The notes beneath the pieces were generated by a model that worked only from the letters and a program-made list of their open reading frames with translations, was not told the origin of the DNA and searched no databases. This document shows, piece after piece, positions 7,963 to 17,033 of a stretch of 64,000 bases of DNA. The position numbers and the translations under genes were made by a program. How positions within the stretch are numbered: the first letter of the stretch is position 1; each line of letters starts with the position of its first letter. Location: assembly GCA_964250755.1 (NCBI GenBank), contig CAXUHB010000003.1, forward strand, positions 230,063-294,062. The letters run 5' to 3'. This stretch comes from DASWOJ01 sp964250755. Its GTDB lineage: Bacteria > Pseudomonadota > Alphaproteobacteria > Acetobacterales > Acetobacteraceae.

Positions 7963-9105
7963 ATGAGGATCAGAGCCGCGGTCCTGGACCGCATGGGCGC
8001 CGCGCCGCCCTATGCCGTGAGCAAGCCGTTGCGGATTGCCGAGGTGGAACTGGACCCGCCGGGCCGCGGCGAGGTGCTGGTGCGGATCGCCGCCGCCGGG
8101 CTGTGCCACTCTGACCTGTCCGTCATCAACGGCGACCGGCCGCGCCCGATGCCGATGGCCCTCGGCCACGAGGCCGCGGGCGTAGTGGAGGCGCTGGGCG
8201 AGGACGTGGCGGACCTGCAGCCCGGCGATCACGTCGTGATGGTGTTCATGCCCTCCTGCGGCCATTGCGTCCCCTGCGCGGAGGGCCGGCCGGCGCTGTG
8301 CGAGCCGGGCGCGGCGGCCAACGGCGCCGGCACCCTGCTGTCCGGCGGACGGCGCCTGCATTGCGACGGCCCAGGCGGGCAAACCGACGTGAACCACCAT
8401 CTCGGCTGCTCCGCCTTTGCCGAGTACGCCGTCGTGTCACGGCGCAGCTTGGTGAAGCTGCCGCCCGACCTGCCGCTGGACGAGGCCGCGCTGTTCGGCT
8501 GCGCCGTGCTGACGGGCGTGGGCGCCGTCGTCAACACCGCCCGCCTGCAGCCGGGCCAGACCGCGGCGGTGATCGGGCTGGGCGGCGTCGGCCTGTCCTC
8601 CGTGCTGGGTGCCGTGGCGTCCGGGGCGGCGCAGGTGGTGGCCATTGACCTGTCCGACGACAAGCTGGGCCTGGCGCGGCAGTTGGGGGCCACGCACACG
8701 GTCAACGCGCGCGACGCCGATGCGGCAGAGCAGGTGCGGGACGCGACCGGGGGCGGGGTGGACTTCGCGTTCGAGATGGCCGGCGCCGTGCGCGCGATGG
8801 AGCTGGCCTACAAGGTCACCCGGCGCGGCGGCACGACCGTGACGGCCGGGCTGCCCCCGCCCGGCGCCGCGCTGGCGCTGCCGCTGGTGCAGCTCGTGGC
8901 GGAGGAGCGGACGGTGAAGGGCAGCTACATCGGCACCTGCGTGCCCGCGCGGGACATCCCGCGCTACGTCGCGCTGTATCGCGCGGGCAAGCTGCCGGTG
9001 GACCGGCTGATGAGCGGCAAGCTGACCTTGGACGGCATCAACGAGGGCTTCGACCGCCTGCACGAGGGCAAGGCCGTGCGCCAGGTGATCGAGTTCCCGG
9101 CATGA
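7963..9105 (+). CDS. Zinc-dependent alcohol dehydrogenase
   Basis: A 380-residue medium-chain dehydrogenase. The catalytic zinc site is seen in LCHSDLSVINGD and LGHEAAGVV. The structural zinc cluster is PSCGHCVPCAEGRPALC. The Rossmann motif is VIGLGGVGLSSVLG, followed by an acidic residue in VAIDLS as expected for NAD. The set matches class III-like or aryl-alcohol dehydrogenases. Its last four bases overlap the phaE start (ATGA), so its product is made with the polyester synthase. It may oxidise or reduce the hydroxy compound that becomes the polymer unit; this is inference from position. Confidence 0.9.
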   Translation: MRIRAAVLDRMGAAPPYAVSKPLRIAEVELDPPGRGEVLVRIAAAGLCHSDLSVINGDRPRPMPMALGHEAAGVVEALGEDVADLQPGDHVVMVFMPSCGHCVPCAEGRPALCEPGAAANGAGTLLSGGRRLHCDGPGGQTDVNHHLGCSAFAEYAVVSRRSLVKLPPDLPLDEAALFGCAVLTGVGAVVNTARLQPGQTAAVIGLGGVGLSSVLGAVASGAAQVVAIDLSDDKLGLARQLGATHTVNARDADAAEQVRDATGGGVDFAFEMAGAVRAMELAYKVTRRGGTTVTAGLPPPGAALALPLVQLVAEERTVKGSYIGTCVPARDIPRYVALYRAGKLPVDRLMSGKLTLDGINEGFDRLHEGKAVRQVIEFPA

Positions 9106-10025
9106 GCGGCGGGGGAACAGGGGCCGTGTCCCCTGGCTCAGGCAGCGGCGGCTCAGGCAGCGGCGACTTCGGCATGGGGGCGCTGGCGGAGTTCTGGGCG
9201 CAGGCGGGCACGTCCGCCCTGCAGGCGCAGCAGCAGGCCGGGCAGATGATGGCGGATGCCATGAAGGCGATGCCCGGCATGGGCGGGGATGCTCCCGCCT
9301 TCGCGGCGTTGTCGCCGGACACGGCGGAGCTGGCGCGGGCCGGGCAGGCGATGTCCGACATGTGGACGGCCGCAACCGGGATGTCTCAAACCATGTCTTC
9401 GGCTCTGGCGTCCGCCGGCAAGGCCGCGGACCCCACGGTTGATGCGACGCTCCGTGCCGTGGCCGATCCGCGCACCTGGCTGGCGAGCGTGGGCGGGATG
9501 GACGGGACAGTCGCCAAGCTCGTGGACGGGCCGCAGCTTGCCGACCTGTGGAACACCGAACGTCAGCAGGCCCGCGTGGCGCAAGCCTGGATGGACGTGC
9601 GCCGCCGCGGGCTGGAGCACAACGCCGTGGTGCTGGACGCCTGGCTGCGCGCGGGCCGGGCCTTCACGGAGGAGCTGGACGGGCGGACCCGGGCGGACGG
9701 GCGGACGCCGGACCACAAGGCGTTGCTGGCGCTGTGGACCGAGACGGCGAACCGCGTCCTGCTGGAAACCCAGCGGTCGGAGCCGTTCCTCAAGACCCAG
9801 GCCGCGGTGATACGCGCCGGGACCGAGCTGCGCCTGGCGCAGCAGCAGGTGGCGGAGGCCTGGGCGAAGGGCTGCGGCCTCCCGACACGGACCGAGTTGG
9901 ACGATGTGCACAGGACCGTGACGGAGCTGCGCCGCGAGCTGCGCGCCCTCAAGCGCCAGGGCCGTCCCGCCCCGGCCGCCGCGCTGGCCGTGCGCCAGGC
10001 ATCCCGGAAGGAGCAGACGCCATGA
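9102..10025 (+). CDS. phaE: Class III polyhydroxyalkanoate synthase subunit PhaE
   Basis: A 307-residue protein with a low-complexity Gly/Ser start, amphipathic helices, and the PhaE-like stretch LWNTERQQARVAQAWMDVRR followed by FLKTQAAVIRAGTELRLAQ. A charged coiled-coil end (LDDVHRTVTELRRELRALKR) is typical. PhaE has no catalytic residues; it forms a complex with PhaC on granules and is needed for activity. It is about 50 residues shorter than the Allochromatium form. It overlaps both the alcohol dehydrogenase and phaC by four bases, so the call rests on sequence and context together. Confidence 0.85.
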   Translation: MSGGGTGAVSPGSGSGGSGSGDFGMGALAEFWAQAGTSALQAQQQAGQMMADAMKAMPGMGGDAPAFAALSPDTAELARAGQAMSDMWTAATGMSQTMSSALASAGKAADPTVDATLRAVADPRTWLASVGGMDGTVAKLVDGPQLADLWNTERQQARVAQAWMDVRRRGLEHNAVVLDAWLRAGRAFTEELDGRTRADGRTPDHKALLALWTETANRVLLETQRSEPFLKTQAAVIRAGTELRLAQQQVAEAWAKGCGLPTRTELDDVHRTVTELRRELRALKRQGRPAPAAALAVRQASRKEQTP

Positions 10026-11191
10026 CGGACGGAGGGATGACCCCGGCCGACGCGCTGGCCGCCGCCGCTGGTGCGATGACCGAAGCCGGCCGGGTGGGCG
10101 CCAAGCTGCTGGCAGGCGCGGAGCTGTTCGGCCGCCTGCGCGATGCCGACGTGCAGATCGCCACCACGCCCAAGGATTTGGCGTGGCAGCAGGACAAGGT
10201 GAGCCTGTATCGCTTCCGGCCCTTGGCCGAGCGGCGCGTGCGGGTGCCTGTGCTGCTGGCCTATGGGCTGATCGGCCGCTGGACCATGACCGACCTGCAG
10301 GACGACCGCTCCCTGGTGCGGAACCTGCTGCACCTGGGGGTGGACCTGTGGGTGGTGGACTGGGGCAACCCGTCCCGCGCCGACCGCTTCCTGACGCTGG
10401 ACGACTACGTGTGCGGCTACCTCGGCGGCTGCGTGGACGAGATTGCCCAGCGGACCGGGGTGGAGCGCGTGAACCTGCTCGGCGTGTGCGAGGGCGGCGT
10501 GTTCACCACCTGCTACGCGGCGTTGGAGCCGGAGCGGGTGAACACCATGACGCTCACGATCACCCCCATAGACTTCCACGCCGACGCGGTGGACGGGCGG
10601 CCCGGGCACGGCTTCATCAACGTCTGGACCCGCGCCCTGCCGCCCGAGGACGTGGACCGGCTGATCGAGGCCAACGGCAACCTGCCCGGCGAGTTCATGG
10701 GCGCCGTGTTCAACCTGATGACGCCCATGCGGACGATGTACAAGTACAACCTCGACATGCTCGAAGTCGTGGACAACGAGGGGCGGCTGCTGAACTGGCT
10801 GCGGATGGAGAAGTGGATCGCCGACCGCCCGGACCACCCCGGCGAGGCCGCGAAGCAATGGCTGAAGGACCTGTATCAGCAGAACAAGCTGGTCCGGAAC
10901 GAGTTGGAGCTGGACGGGCGCCGGGTGGACCTGGGCCGCATCACCATGCCGGTGTTGAACGTGTATGCGAAGGACGACCACATCATCCCGCCCGCCACCA
11001 GCCGCGCCCTGGGCGCCAAGGTCGGCACGGCGGAGTACGAGGAGCTGGGCCTGCCAGGGGGCCATGTCGGCGTGTTCGTCGGCGGCAAGTCGCAGAAGCT
11101 GTTCGCCCCCGCCGTCGCGGCGTTCCTGACCAAGCATGATGAGTTGGAGCACGGCGGGGCCGGGCTGGCTGGGGACAACCCTCCCGCATGA
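10022..11191 (+). CDS. phaC: Class III polyhydroxyalkanoate synthase catalytic subunit PhaC
   Basis: A 389-residue alpha/beta hydrolase-fold polymerase. The nucleophile box GVCEGG has Cys156; Asp319 is in YAKDDHIIPP and His348 in LPGGHVGVF, giving the expected Cys-Asp-His triad. Length matches class III (about 355-390) and excludes classes I and II (about 560). It polymerises 3-hydroxyacyl-CoA into polyester with release of CoA, with PhaE, on cytoplasmic granules. ATG 10022 overlaps the phaE stop (ATGA), and its stop overlaps the CoA-transferase start. No phaA, phaB or phasin gene lies in the window, so monomer supply must come from the operon or elsewhere. Confidence 0.95.
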   Translation: MTDGGMTPADALAAAAGAMTEAGRVGAKLLAGAELFGRLRDADVQIATTPKDLAWQQDKVSLYRFRPLAERRVRVPVLLAYGLIGRWTMTDLQDDRSLVRNLLHLGVDLWVVDWGNPSRADRFLTLDDYVCGYLGGCVDEIAQRTGVERVNLLGVCEGGVFTTCYAALEPERVNTMTLTITPIDFHADAVDGRPGHGFINVWTRALPPEDVDRLIEANGNLPGEFMGAVFNLMTPMRTMYKYNLDMLEVVDNEGRLLNWLRMEKWIADRPDHPGEAAKQWLKDLYQQNKLVRNELELDGRRVDLGRITMPVLNVYAKDDHIIPPATSRALGAKVGTAEYEELGLPGGHVGVFVGGKSQKLFAPAVAAFLTKHDELEHGGAGLAGDNPPA

Positions 11192-13143
11192 AGAACAAGA
11201 TCGTCTCGGCGGCGGAGGCCGCAGCCGTCATACGGGCCGGCGACACGGTTTCGGTGGCCGGCTTCGTCGGCATCGGCACGCCGGACGAGCTGCTGATCGC
11301 CTTGGAGACGCGGTTCCGCGAAACGCGGGAGCCGGCAGGCCTCACCCTGGTGTTCGCCGCCGCACCTGGGGACGGGCGGGACCGCGGCCTCAACCGCTTG
11401 GCGCACCCGGGCCTGGTCAAGCGCGCGGTCGGAGGGCACTGGTCCCTGGTGCCGAAGCTGGCCAAGCTGGCGATGGACGGGGAGATCGAGGCCTACAACC
11501 TGCCGCTGGGCTGCATCGCCCAGCTTTACCGGGACATCGCGGCGCGGCGGGCCGGGCTGCTGTCCCGGGTGGGCCTGCGCACCTTCGTGGATCCCCGGCA
11601 GGACGGCGGCAAGATCAACGCCCGCACGACCGAGGACCTGGTGGAGCTGCTGACAATCGGGGGCCAGGACTACCTGCTCTACAAGGCGTTCCCGATCCAG
11701 GTGGCGCTGATCCGCGGCACCACTGCGGATACCGCGGGCAACATCACCATGGAGCGCGAGGCGCTGACGCTCGACGCGCTGCCGGCGGCGATGGCAGCCA
11801 AGAACAGCGGCGGGCTGGTCATCGTGCAGGTGGAGCGCATCGCCCAGGAAGGATCGCTCGACGCGCGCCGGGTGCAGGTGCCGGGCGTGCTGGTGGACTG
11901 CGTGGTGCTGGCGCAGCCGGAAAACCACCGCCAAACCTACGCCACCGCGCACAACGGCGCGCTGTCCGGCCAGATACGCGTGCCGATGGACCGCGTCGCC
12001 CCCTTGCCGTTGGACGAGCGCAAGGTGATCGCCCGCCGGGCCGCGATGGAGCTGCCGCCCGGCGGCGTCGTGAACCTGGGCATCGGCATGCCCGAGGGCG
12101 TCGCGGCCGTCGCCGCGGAGGAGAAGGTGCTGCGCTACGTGACGCTGACCGCCGAACCCGGCGTGATCGGCGGGATGCCGCAGGGCGGCCTCGATTTCGG
12201 ATCGGCGCTGAATCCCGAAGCGGTGATCCAGCAGAACCAGCAGTTCGACTTCTACGACGGCGGCGGACTGGACCTGGCCGTGCTGGGCATGGCGCAGGCG
12301 GACGGCCAGGGCAACGTCAACGTCAGCCGGTTCGGCGGCCGGCTGGCCGGCGCCGGCGGCTTCATCAACATCAGCCAGAACGCCCGCAAGGTGGTGTTCA
12401 CCGGCGCCTTCACCGCAGGCGGCCTGGTCACCGCCATCGAGGACGGCCGGCTGCGCATCGTGCACGAGGGCCGGTCGCGCAAGTTCATCGAGCAGGTGGA
12501 GCAGGTCACCTTCAGCGGCGAGCTGGCCGGCGAAACCGGGCAGCCCGTGCTGTACGTGACCGAGCGCTGCGTACTGCGCCGCACCGCGGAGGGCGTGGAG
12601 CTGGCGGAGGTCGCACCCGGCATCGACATCGGCCGCGACATCCTGGCCCACATGGGCTTCCGTCCCATCGTGCGCGACCCCAAGCCGATGGACGCCCGCT
12701 TGTTCCAGCCGGAGCCGATGGGGATGGAGGCGATGCTGCTGGGCTTGTCCCTGGCCGAGCGCATCAGCTTCGATGCAGAGCGGGACACCTTGTTCATCAA
12801 CTGGGAAGGCTTCCAGGTCCGCACGACCGACGACGTGGAGCTGGTGCGCCGCGAGGTGGAGGGCCGCTGCCGCGCCATCGGGCACCGGATCGCCGTCGTC
12901 GTGAACTATGACAGCTTCACGCTCGACCCCGCGGTGTCGGACGCGTTCTTCTCCACCATCACCTACCTGCAGCAGCGCTACTACACGTCGGCCTCGCGCT
13001 ACACGACCAGCGCCTTCATGCGGCTGAAGCTGGGGGCGAGCCTGGCCGAGCGGGCGCTGGCGCCGCACGTCTTCGAGACGCTGCCTGAGGCGCAGGCGTT
13101 CATGGCCGCGCAGAAGCCGGCCGTTGCCGGCGGGGTGGGCTGA
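11188..13143 (+). CDS. Acyl-CoA:acetate/3-ketoacid CoA-transferase with C-terminal extension
   Basis: A 651-residue fusion of alpha and beta CoA-transferase domains. The N-terminal half begins AAAVIRAGDTVSVAGFVGIG; the second half has LGIGMPEGVAAVAAEE and the catalytic Glu323 in LTAEPGVIGGMPQGG. The YdiF-type core ends near residue 520. About 130 further residues follow (FDAERDTLFINWEGFQV, SFTLDPAVSDAFFSTITYL), as in some longer proteobacterial homologues. The enzyme moves CoA between carboxylic acids. As the last gene of the operon, four bases into phaC, it could activate hydroxy acids to CoA esters for polymerisation. Confidence 0.9.
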   Translation: MKNKIVSAAEAAAVIRAGDTVSVAGFVGIGTPDELLIALETRFRETREPAGLTLVFAAAPGDGRDRGLNRLAHPGLVKRAVGGHWSLVPKLAKLAMDGEIEAYNLPLGCIAQLYRDIAARRAGLLSRVGLRTFVDPRQDGGKINARTTEDLVELLTIGGQDYLLYKAFPIQVALIRGTTADTAGNITMEREALTLDALPAAMAAKNSGGLVIVQVERIAQEGSLDARRVQVPGVLVDCVVLAQPENHRQTYATAHNGALSGQIRVPMDRVAPLPLDERKVIARRAAMELPPGGVVNLGIGMPEGVAAVAAEEKVLRYVTLTAEPGVIGGMPQGGLDFGSALNPEAVIQQNQQFDFYDGGGLDLAVLGMAQADGQGNVNVSRFGGRLAGAGGFINISQNARKVVFTGAFTAGGLVTAIEDGRLRIVHEGRSRKFIEQVEQVTFSGELAGETGQPVLYVTERCVLRRTAEGVELAEVAPGIDIGRDILAHMGFRPIVRDPKPMDARLFQPEPMGMEAMLLGLSLAERISFDAERDTLFINWEGFQVRTTDDVELVRREVEGRCRAIGHRIAVVVNYDSFTLDPAVSDAFFSTITYLQQRYYTSASRYTTSAFMRLKLGASLAERALAPHVFETLPEAQAFMAAQKPAVAGGVG

Positions 13144-13173
13144 CCCCGGCGCCGGGCGTTCCGCCGGGCCTCC

Positions 13174-14199
13174 TCAGGCCGCCGCGGCTTGGCCGAGCCA
13201 GTTGATGACGGTCCCAACCTGCTGCGCGTCCATCAGCGCAGGGGCATGGCCGCAGTTGGGGAACTCGACGAGGTCGGCCCGCGGGCCGCGCCGGGTCATG
13301 TCCCGGGCCGTGCTTGGCAGCAGCAGGTCGGAGTCTGCGCCGCGCAGCACCAGCGTCGGGCACCGGATCGCGTCCCAGTAGGTCCACAAGCTCAGGTTGA
13401 AGAACAGTCCCGGGCGGAACGCCGCAGTGATCTCCGGGTCGGCCCGCTTCCGCCAGCCGCCGCCCTCCGCCTCGATGAGGCCATGCCAGGCCAGGTGTTC
13501 CCACTCGCTGTCCCTGAGCTGTCCGAACGGCGCCAGCGCCGCCCGGTGATGGCTGGTTGCGGCTGCCAGGTCCGGGAAAACGCGCGGCGCGTTGCGGACC
13601 GAGTTCGCCAGGCGATGCAAGGCCTGCCAGGGCAGGAACGGGCCAACGTCGTTCACCACCAGCCTGCGGATGGGCGAGTTCTCCTGCCCGGCCAGCACCA
13701 TGCCGATCAGGCCGCCCAGGGAGGTGCCGATCCAGTCCACCGTGGCAACCCCCAGCCGCGCGATGAGGACCGTGAGGTCCATGGCATATTGCGGCAGGTT
13801 GTACTCCTGCGGGTCACGAAGCCAGCCGCTGCGGCCACGCCCGACCAGGTCCGGACAGATGACCCGCCAGCCCTGCCCGGCCATGGCCGACGCCAGCACG
13901 TCGAAATCCCTGCCTTGCCGGGACAGCCCATGCACGCACACGGCGACGCGCTCCGACGCGGGATCGCCCCACTCGACGTAGGCAATGCGGTGGAAGCCGC
14001 GCTTGGAGACGCTGGACACCCAGCCGTCCCGGTCGGGGCGGGGCATCCCATCAAGCGTCAGCGTGCCTGCCTGCCCGGAGCGGTGGTCCAGAGAAGCACT
14101 CAAACGGTCAACTCCACGGTTGGGACGAAGATTTGAAGCTGACCCGCGGGGCTGGGGAGCACCAGTGGGGACTGAGGCCAACGTCCCAGCCGCTGGCAT
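13174..14199 (-). CDS. Alpha/beta hydrolase
   Basis: An alpha/beta hydrolase of the small-substrate esterase/lactonase kind. Motifs are VCVHGLSRQGRDFD (oxyanion region), WIGTSLGGLIGMVLAG (nucleophile elbow with Ser), LVLRGADSDLLLPS (acid) and FPNCGHAPALMD (His). The 50 residues before MPRPDRDGWVSSVSKRGFHR look non-coding, so the ATG at 14046 may be the real start, giving about 290 residues. It converges on the CoA-transferase with only 30 bases between stop codons. It could be a polymer or lactone hydrolase matching the neighbouring polyester operon, but the sequence alone does not show this. Confidence 0.85.
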   Translation of the reverse strand: MPAAGTLASVPTGAPQPRGSASNLRPNRGVDRLSASLDHRSGQAGTLTLDGMPRPDRDGWVSSVSKRGFHRIAYVEWGDPASERVAVCVHGLSRQGRDFDVLASAMAGQGWRVICPDLVGRGRSGWLRDPQEYNLPQYAMDLTVLIARLGVATVDWIGTSLGGLIGMVLAGQENSPIRRLVVNDVGPFLPWQALHRLANSVRNAPRVFPDLAAATSHHRAALAPFGQLRDSEWEHLAWHGLIEAEGGGWRKRADPEITAAFRPGLFFNLSLWTYWDAIRCPTLVLRGADSDLLLPSTARDMTRRGPRADLVEFPNCGHAPALMDAQQVGTVINWLGQAAAA

Positions 14200-14391
14200 G
14201 GTTTGCAGAGCATGTCAGCCTGGGACCGTGTCCTTGCCGGTGGGCAGGACGCGGCACGCCGCGCATGCGCCGATGGACGCTTGGCTGACCGGACCCGCAT
14301 CCTGACCTTGGAAGGGGACAGGTCGTGTCCCGGGCTGTGGCATCGGGGGAATGCGCCCTGAACGGGGCTGGACCGCTGTCAAAGGTCACCT

Positions 14392-14456
14392 GAGCAAGCC
14401 TCTGGAGGTGTGTGGACAGATAAGGACTCCATGCGGCCTGGCGCATCCGGAGGCCA
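14392..14456 (+). repeat. Dispersed non-coding repeat, copy A
   Basis: GAGCAAGCCTCTGGAG, CATGCGGCCTGGCGC and CCGGAGGCCAT occur here in the same order as on the minus strand at 51080-51154. The element lies in a gene-free stretch, 14200-14790, in which no convincing gene was found: the open frames there are proline/arginine-rich and lack ribosome sites. The two copies differ mainly in a short central block. Confidence 0.55.
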
Positions 14457-14790
14457 TCCGCGCGACCCACGCGACAAGCCGCATAAGCCTGGTTGAACCG
14501 TTCTGCAGCCGGGTCCGGCGGGGAAGCGGTCTCGTTTCTTATGTGCGGGCCAGTGCTTGCAGCTTCAGGCCCCGCTGCCTCGCGGTCGGACCCGGCTGCG
14601 AACTGCTCCAAACCTGCAAACAATTCCCACCATGTTGACGGACGCTATCACGGACGCCATCCCCGGAACCGCACAACCCATCGAGTCAACCCAGGTCGAA
14701 CCCATATCCGTGCATCAGGGCTGGAACACGCGCAAACACCCTGAAAAGGGTGGCCCTCAACTTCTCATAAGTGCCATGCCGCCGTGCGCC

Positions 14791-15828
14791 TCAGGCCGCG
14801 GCGTTGGCGGCCAGCCCAGCGGCGCGGCTCCGCAGCTCCTCGGCAAGCCGGTCCACCGCCCGCCGCGCCGCCGGCACCACCCCGGCGAAATCCGTGAAGC
14901 CATGGACCAGCCCGGCCTCCTCCAGCAGCCACGCCGGGCGGCCCGCCCGCTGCAGTGCGGCGACCCAGGCCCGGCCCTGGTCGCGCAACGGGTCGAACCC
15001 GGCGGTCATCACCAGCGACGGCGCGGCTTCCGCCAAGCCGCCCCGGATGGGGGACAGGCGCGGATCGCCCCGGTCCACCCCCGCAGGCACCAGCAGCCGC
15101 GCGCACTCCTCCATCCCCTCCGCAGTCAGCAGGAAGCCCTCCGCGAACAGCCCGATGCTGGGATAGGCCGGGTCGGGGCCGTCCGCGTGGACCATGTCCA
15201 CCACGGGATACAGCAGCAGGGTCATCGCCGCATCGGGCAGGCCCGCCGCCAGGTTGGCCCCGGCGGAGTCGCCGCCGGCCAGGTGCGGCCCGGGCCGGTT
15301 GGCGCGCACCCAGGCCCAGGCCGCCGCGGCGTCGTCATGCGCGGCGGGAAAGGGATGCTCGGGCGCCAGCCGGTAGGGTGCGTTCACCACGCGCACCCCG
15401 CCCAGCCGGGCCAGGCGCCGGCACAGCCCGTCCCGCGTCGCCGGGCTGCCCATGATGAAGCCGCCGCCGTGCAGGAACAGCAGCGTCCCGCGCGGCGAGC
15501 CGTGGACATACTCCAGCGCCCCCGGCAGCTCCGGGATGGGCTGCGGCACCACCTCGGGATCGGGACGCAGGCCCATCAGGGCCGGCGACGCCTCGTACTG
15601 GGCACGGAACGCCCGCAGGCCGCCCACCCCCGGCGCGGCGCCACCCTTGCCTTGCGGCAGCCGGCGCACGAAGCGGATCAGCGCGGACATGGCGGGGTCC
15701 ATGCGGCCCCCCGCGGCCTCGATGGGACGGCCCGTTGCAGCACCGAAGGCCAGGCCGGCGCGTATCCCGGCGCGTTGCCAGAACTGGGCGGTGAGCTTCC
15801 TGCCGGCGGTGGCTGTCTGGTGTTCCAT
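14791..15828 (-). CDS. Alpha/beta hydrolase, hormone-sensitive lipase (HSL) family esterase
   Basis: A 345-residue esterase. The oxyanion motif HGGGFIMGS and the elbow GDSAGANLA identify the HSL family, with Asp in TAGFDPLRDQG and His in LVHGFTDFAG completing the triad. The first 40 residues are poorly typical, so a start at a later ATG (near MDPAMSALIRF) is possible. It acts on short-chain acyl esters, probably in the cytoplasm since no signal peptide is seen. It stands alone between a gene-poor stretch and the flagellar block. Confidence 0.88.
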   Translation of the reverse strand: MEHQTATAGRKLTAQFWQRAGIRAGLAFGAATGRPIEAAGGRMDPAMSALIRFVRRLPQGKGGAAPGVGGLRAFRAQYEASPALMGLRPDPEVVPQPIPELPGALEYVHGSPRGTLLFLHGGGFIMGSPATRDGLCRRLARLGGVRVVNAPYRLAPEHPFPAAHDDAAAAWAWVRANRPGPHLAGGDSAGANLAAGLPDAAMTLLLYPVVDMVHADGPDPAYPSIGLFAEGFLLTAEGMEECARLLVPAGVDRGDPRLSPIRGGLAEAAPSLVMTAGFDPLRDQGRAWVAALQRAGRPAWLLEEAGLVHGFTDFAGVVPAARRAVDRLAEELRSRAAGLAANAAA

Positions 15829-15905
15829 CCCCCAGAGATCGGCCTGTCCGGGCCAGCCGCAACCGGCATGGCCCCGTTGTCAGGGTTGTCTGGAGCGTCC
15901 GCGCG

Positions 15906-16682
15906 TCAGGCCAGCAAGCCCAGTGCCTGAACCGGGGGGTCCGCCGCCCGGGACAGCAGGTAGCGCTGCGCCAGCCCGTCCACGTATTTCGGGTCCTGCA
16001 GCCGCGCCACGTCCAGCCGGCTGCCCAACGCGCGCTCCTGCGTGTTCAGCGGCTGGATCGCGATCTCCTGCGGGATGCCCAGCGCCCCGGTGGCGACACG
16101 CCGCAGCGTGGCGTCGCCCAGCACGTCGTCCACGGTCCGCGCCCTGGCCGCCGTGGCCCGGAAGGTCAGCGCGTCCGACAGGCCGGGCGTGGCGGCGTCC
16201 AGCGACTTGCGCCATGCGATCTCTGCATAGGCGCTGCTGATCGTGTCCAGCACCTTGGGATCCCGCAGGGACGCCAGCCCACCCGCGGCGAAGCCCAGCG
16301 TCGCCACCGCGGACTTCCAGCGCGGGTCCGCCAGCCGACTGGCCAGCCCGTTGGGATCAGCAGGGTCCGACAGCAGCGCCTTGGTGGCCAGCGCGGGGTA
16401 GGCGGCCTGGTCGCCCAACCCGCTGGCCGTCAGCAGCACCTGACGCGCCACCGGGTCGGCCAGCAGCGCCTTGGGGTCGGCGGCCTTGGCCACGGCCTGC
16501 CGGAACGCGGCGATGTCGCGCTGCACCGCCGGCTGCTTGGCCGTCGCGGCGATGCCCTTGGCTTGCCCGGCGACCGCGCGGTTCAGCGCCGCTATCGGGT
16601 TCTCGCCCGTAGCGGCCGGCTGCTGCGCGGCCCCACCATGCAGCACGCTCAGGTCCAGGCCGACGATGGGCCAGCCGATCAC
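15906..16682 (-). CDS. DUF1217 flagellar-associated protein
   Basis: A 258-residue protein with repeated short helices carrying 'DP' turns, as in AAFRQAVAKAADPKALLADP and LASLRDPKVLDTISSAYAEI. This matches DUF1217, found beside flagellar genes in alphaproteobacteria. It starts with GTG overlapping the flaF stop codon by four bases, so it is translated with flaF. Its role is not settled; a part in flagellar assembly is inferred from position. Confidence 0.8.
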   Translation of the reverse strand: MIGWPIVGLDLSVLHGGAAQQPAATGENPIAALNRAVAGQAKGIAATAKQPAVQRDIAAFRQAVAKAADPKALLADPVARQVLLTASGLGDQAAYPALATKALLSDPADPNGLASRLADPRWKSAVATLGFAAGGLASLRDPKVLDTISSAYAEIAWRKSLDAATPGLSDALTFRATAARARTVDDVLGDATLRRVATGALGIPQEIAIQPLNTQERALGSRLDVARLQDPKYVDGLAQRYLLSRAADPPVQALGLLA

Positions 16683-17029
16683 GGCGCGCCTGACAGGCCC
16701 GCGGTGATGCTCTCGTTGACCTGGATCAGGAAGTCCAGGTCAGGCGCTGTCCGCTCCATCTCCCGCCGCACCGCGTGCCCGACCGAGACGATGCCGGCCC
16801 GCAGCTCCGCCGGCAGGGCGTTGGCCGGGTCGCGCAGGACGTCGCCGACCATCAGCCAGAGCCGCATGTTGTCCGCGACCGCCCGGCCGAGCAGCAGCGG
16901 CTCCGTCTTGGCCGCGCGCAGCCCGCCCGTGACCCTGCGGAACACGTCGGCCTCCTGGTCGCGCGGGTCGCGCCGCAGCACGGCCGCGCCATAGGCCCGC
17001 GCCGCGCCGGGATGCCTGGCCGTCGCCAC
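16679..17029 (-). CDS. flaF: Flagellar biosynthesis regulator FlaF
   Basis: 116 residues, GTG start. ARAYGAAVLRRDPRDQEADV near the N-terminus, the middle block AVADNMRLWLMVGDVLRD, and IVSVGHAVRREMERTAPDLD followed by LIQVNESITAGL match FlaF. In Caulobacter FlaF is needed for flagellin secretion and works with FlbT on flagellin mRNA. It begins 4 bases after the flbT stop and overlaps the DUF1217 gene. Without the GTG start the conserved N-terminus would be lost. Confidence 0.88.
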   Translation of the reverse strand: MATARHPGAARAYGAAVLRRDPRDQEADVFRRVTGGLRAAKTEPLLLGRAVADNMRLWLMVGDVLRDPANALPAELRAGIVSVGHAVRREMERTAPDLDFLIQVNESITAGLSGAP

Positions 17030-17033
17030 GGCC

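Noticed and set aside
4894..8400. Very long open frame on the minus strand opposite the dehydrogenase and TPP genes
   Set aside because: It is His/Arg/Gln/Gly-rich without any family motif and mirrors the GC-rich third positions of well-supported plus-strand genes.
13144..13173. Bidirectional terminator between the CoA-transferase and the hydrolase
   Set aside because: Short GC self-complementary stretches exist but no convincing stem with a T-run was found.
14108..14623. 171-residue minus-strand frame in the gap after the alpha/beta hydrolase
   Set aside because: No ribosome site, proline/serine/arginine-rich, and it runs through a dispersed repeat.
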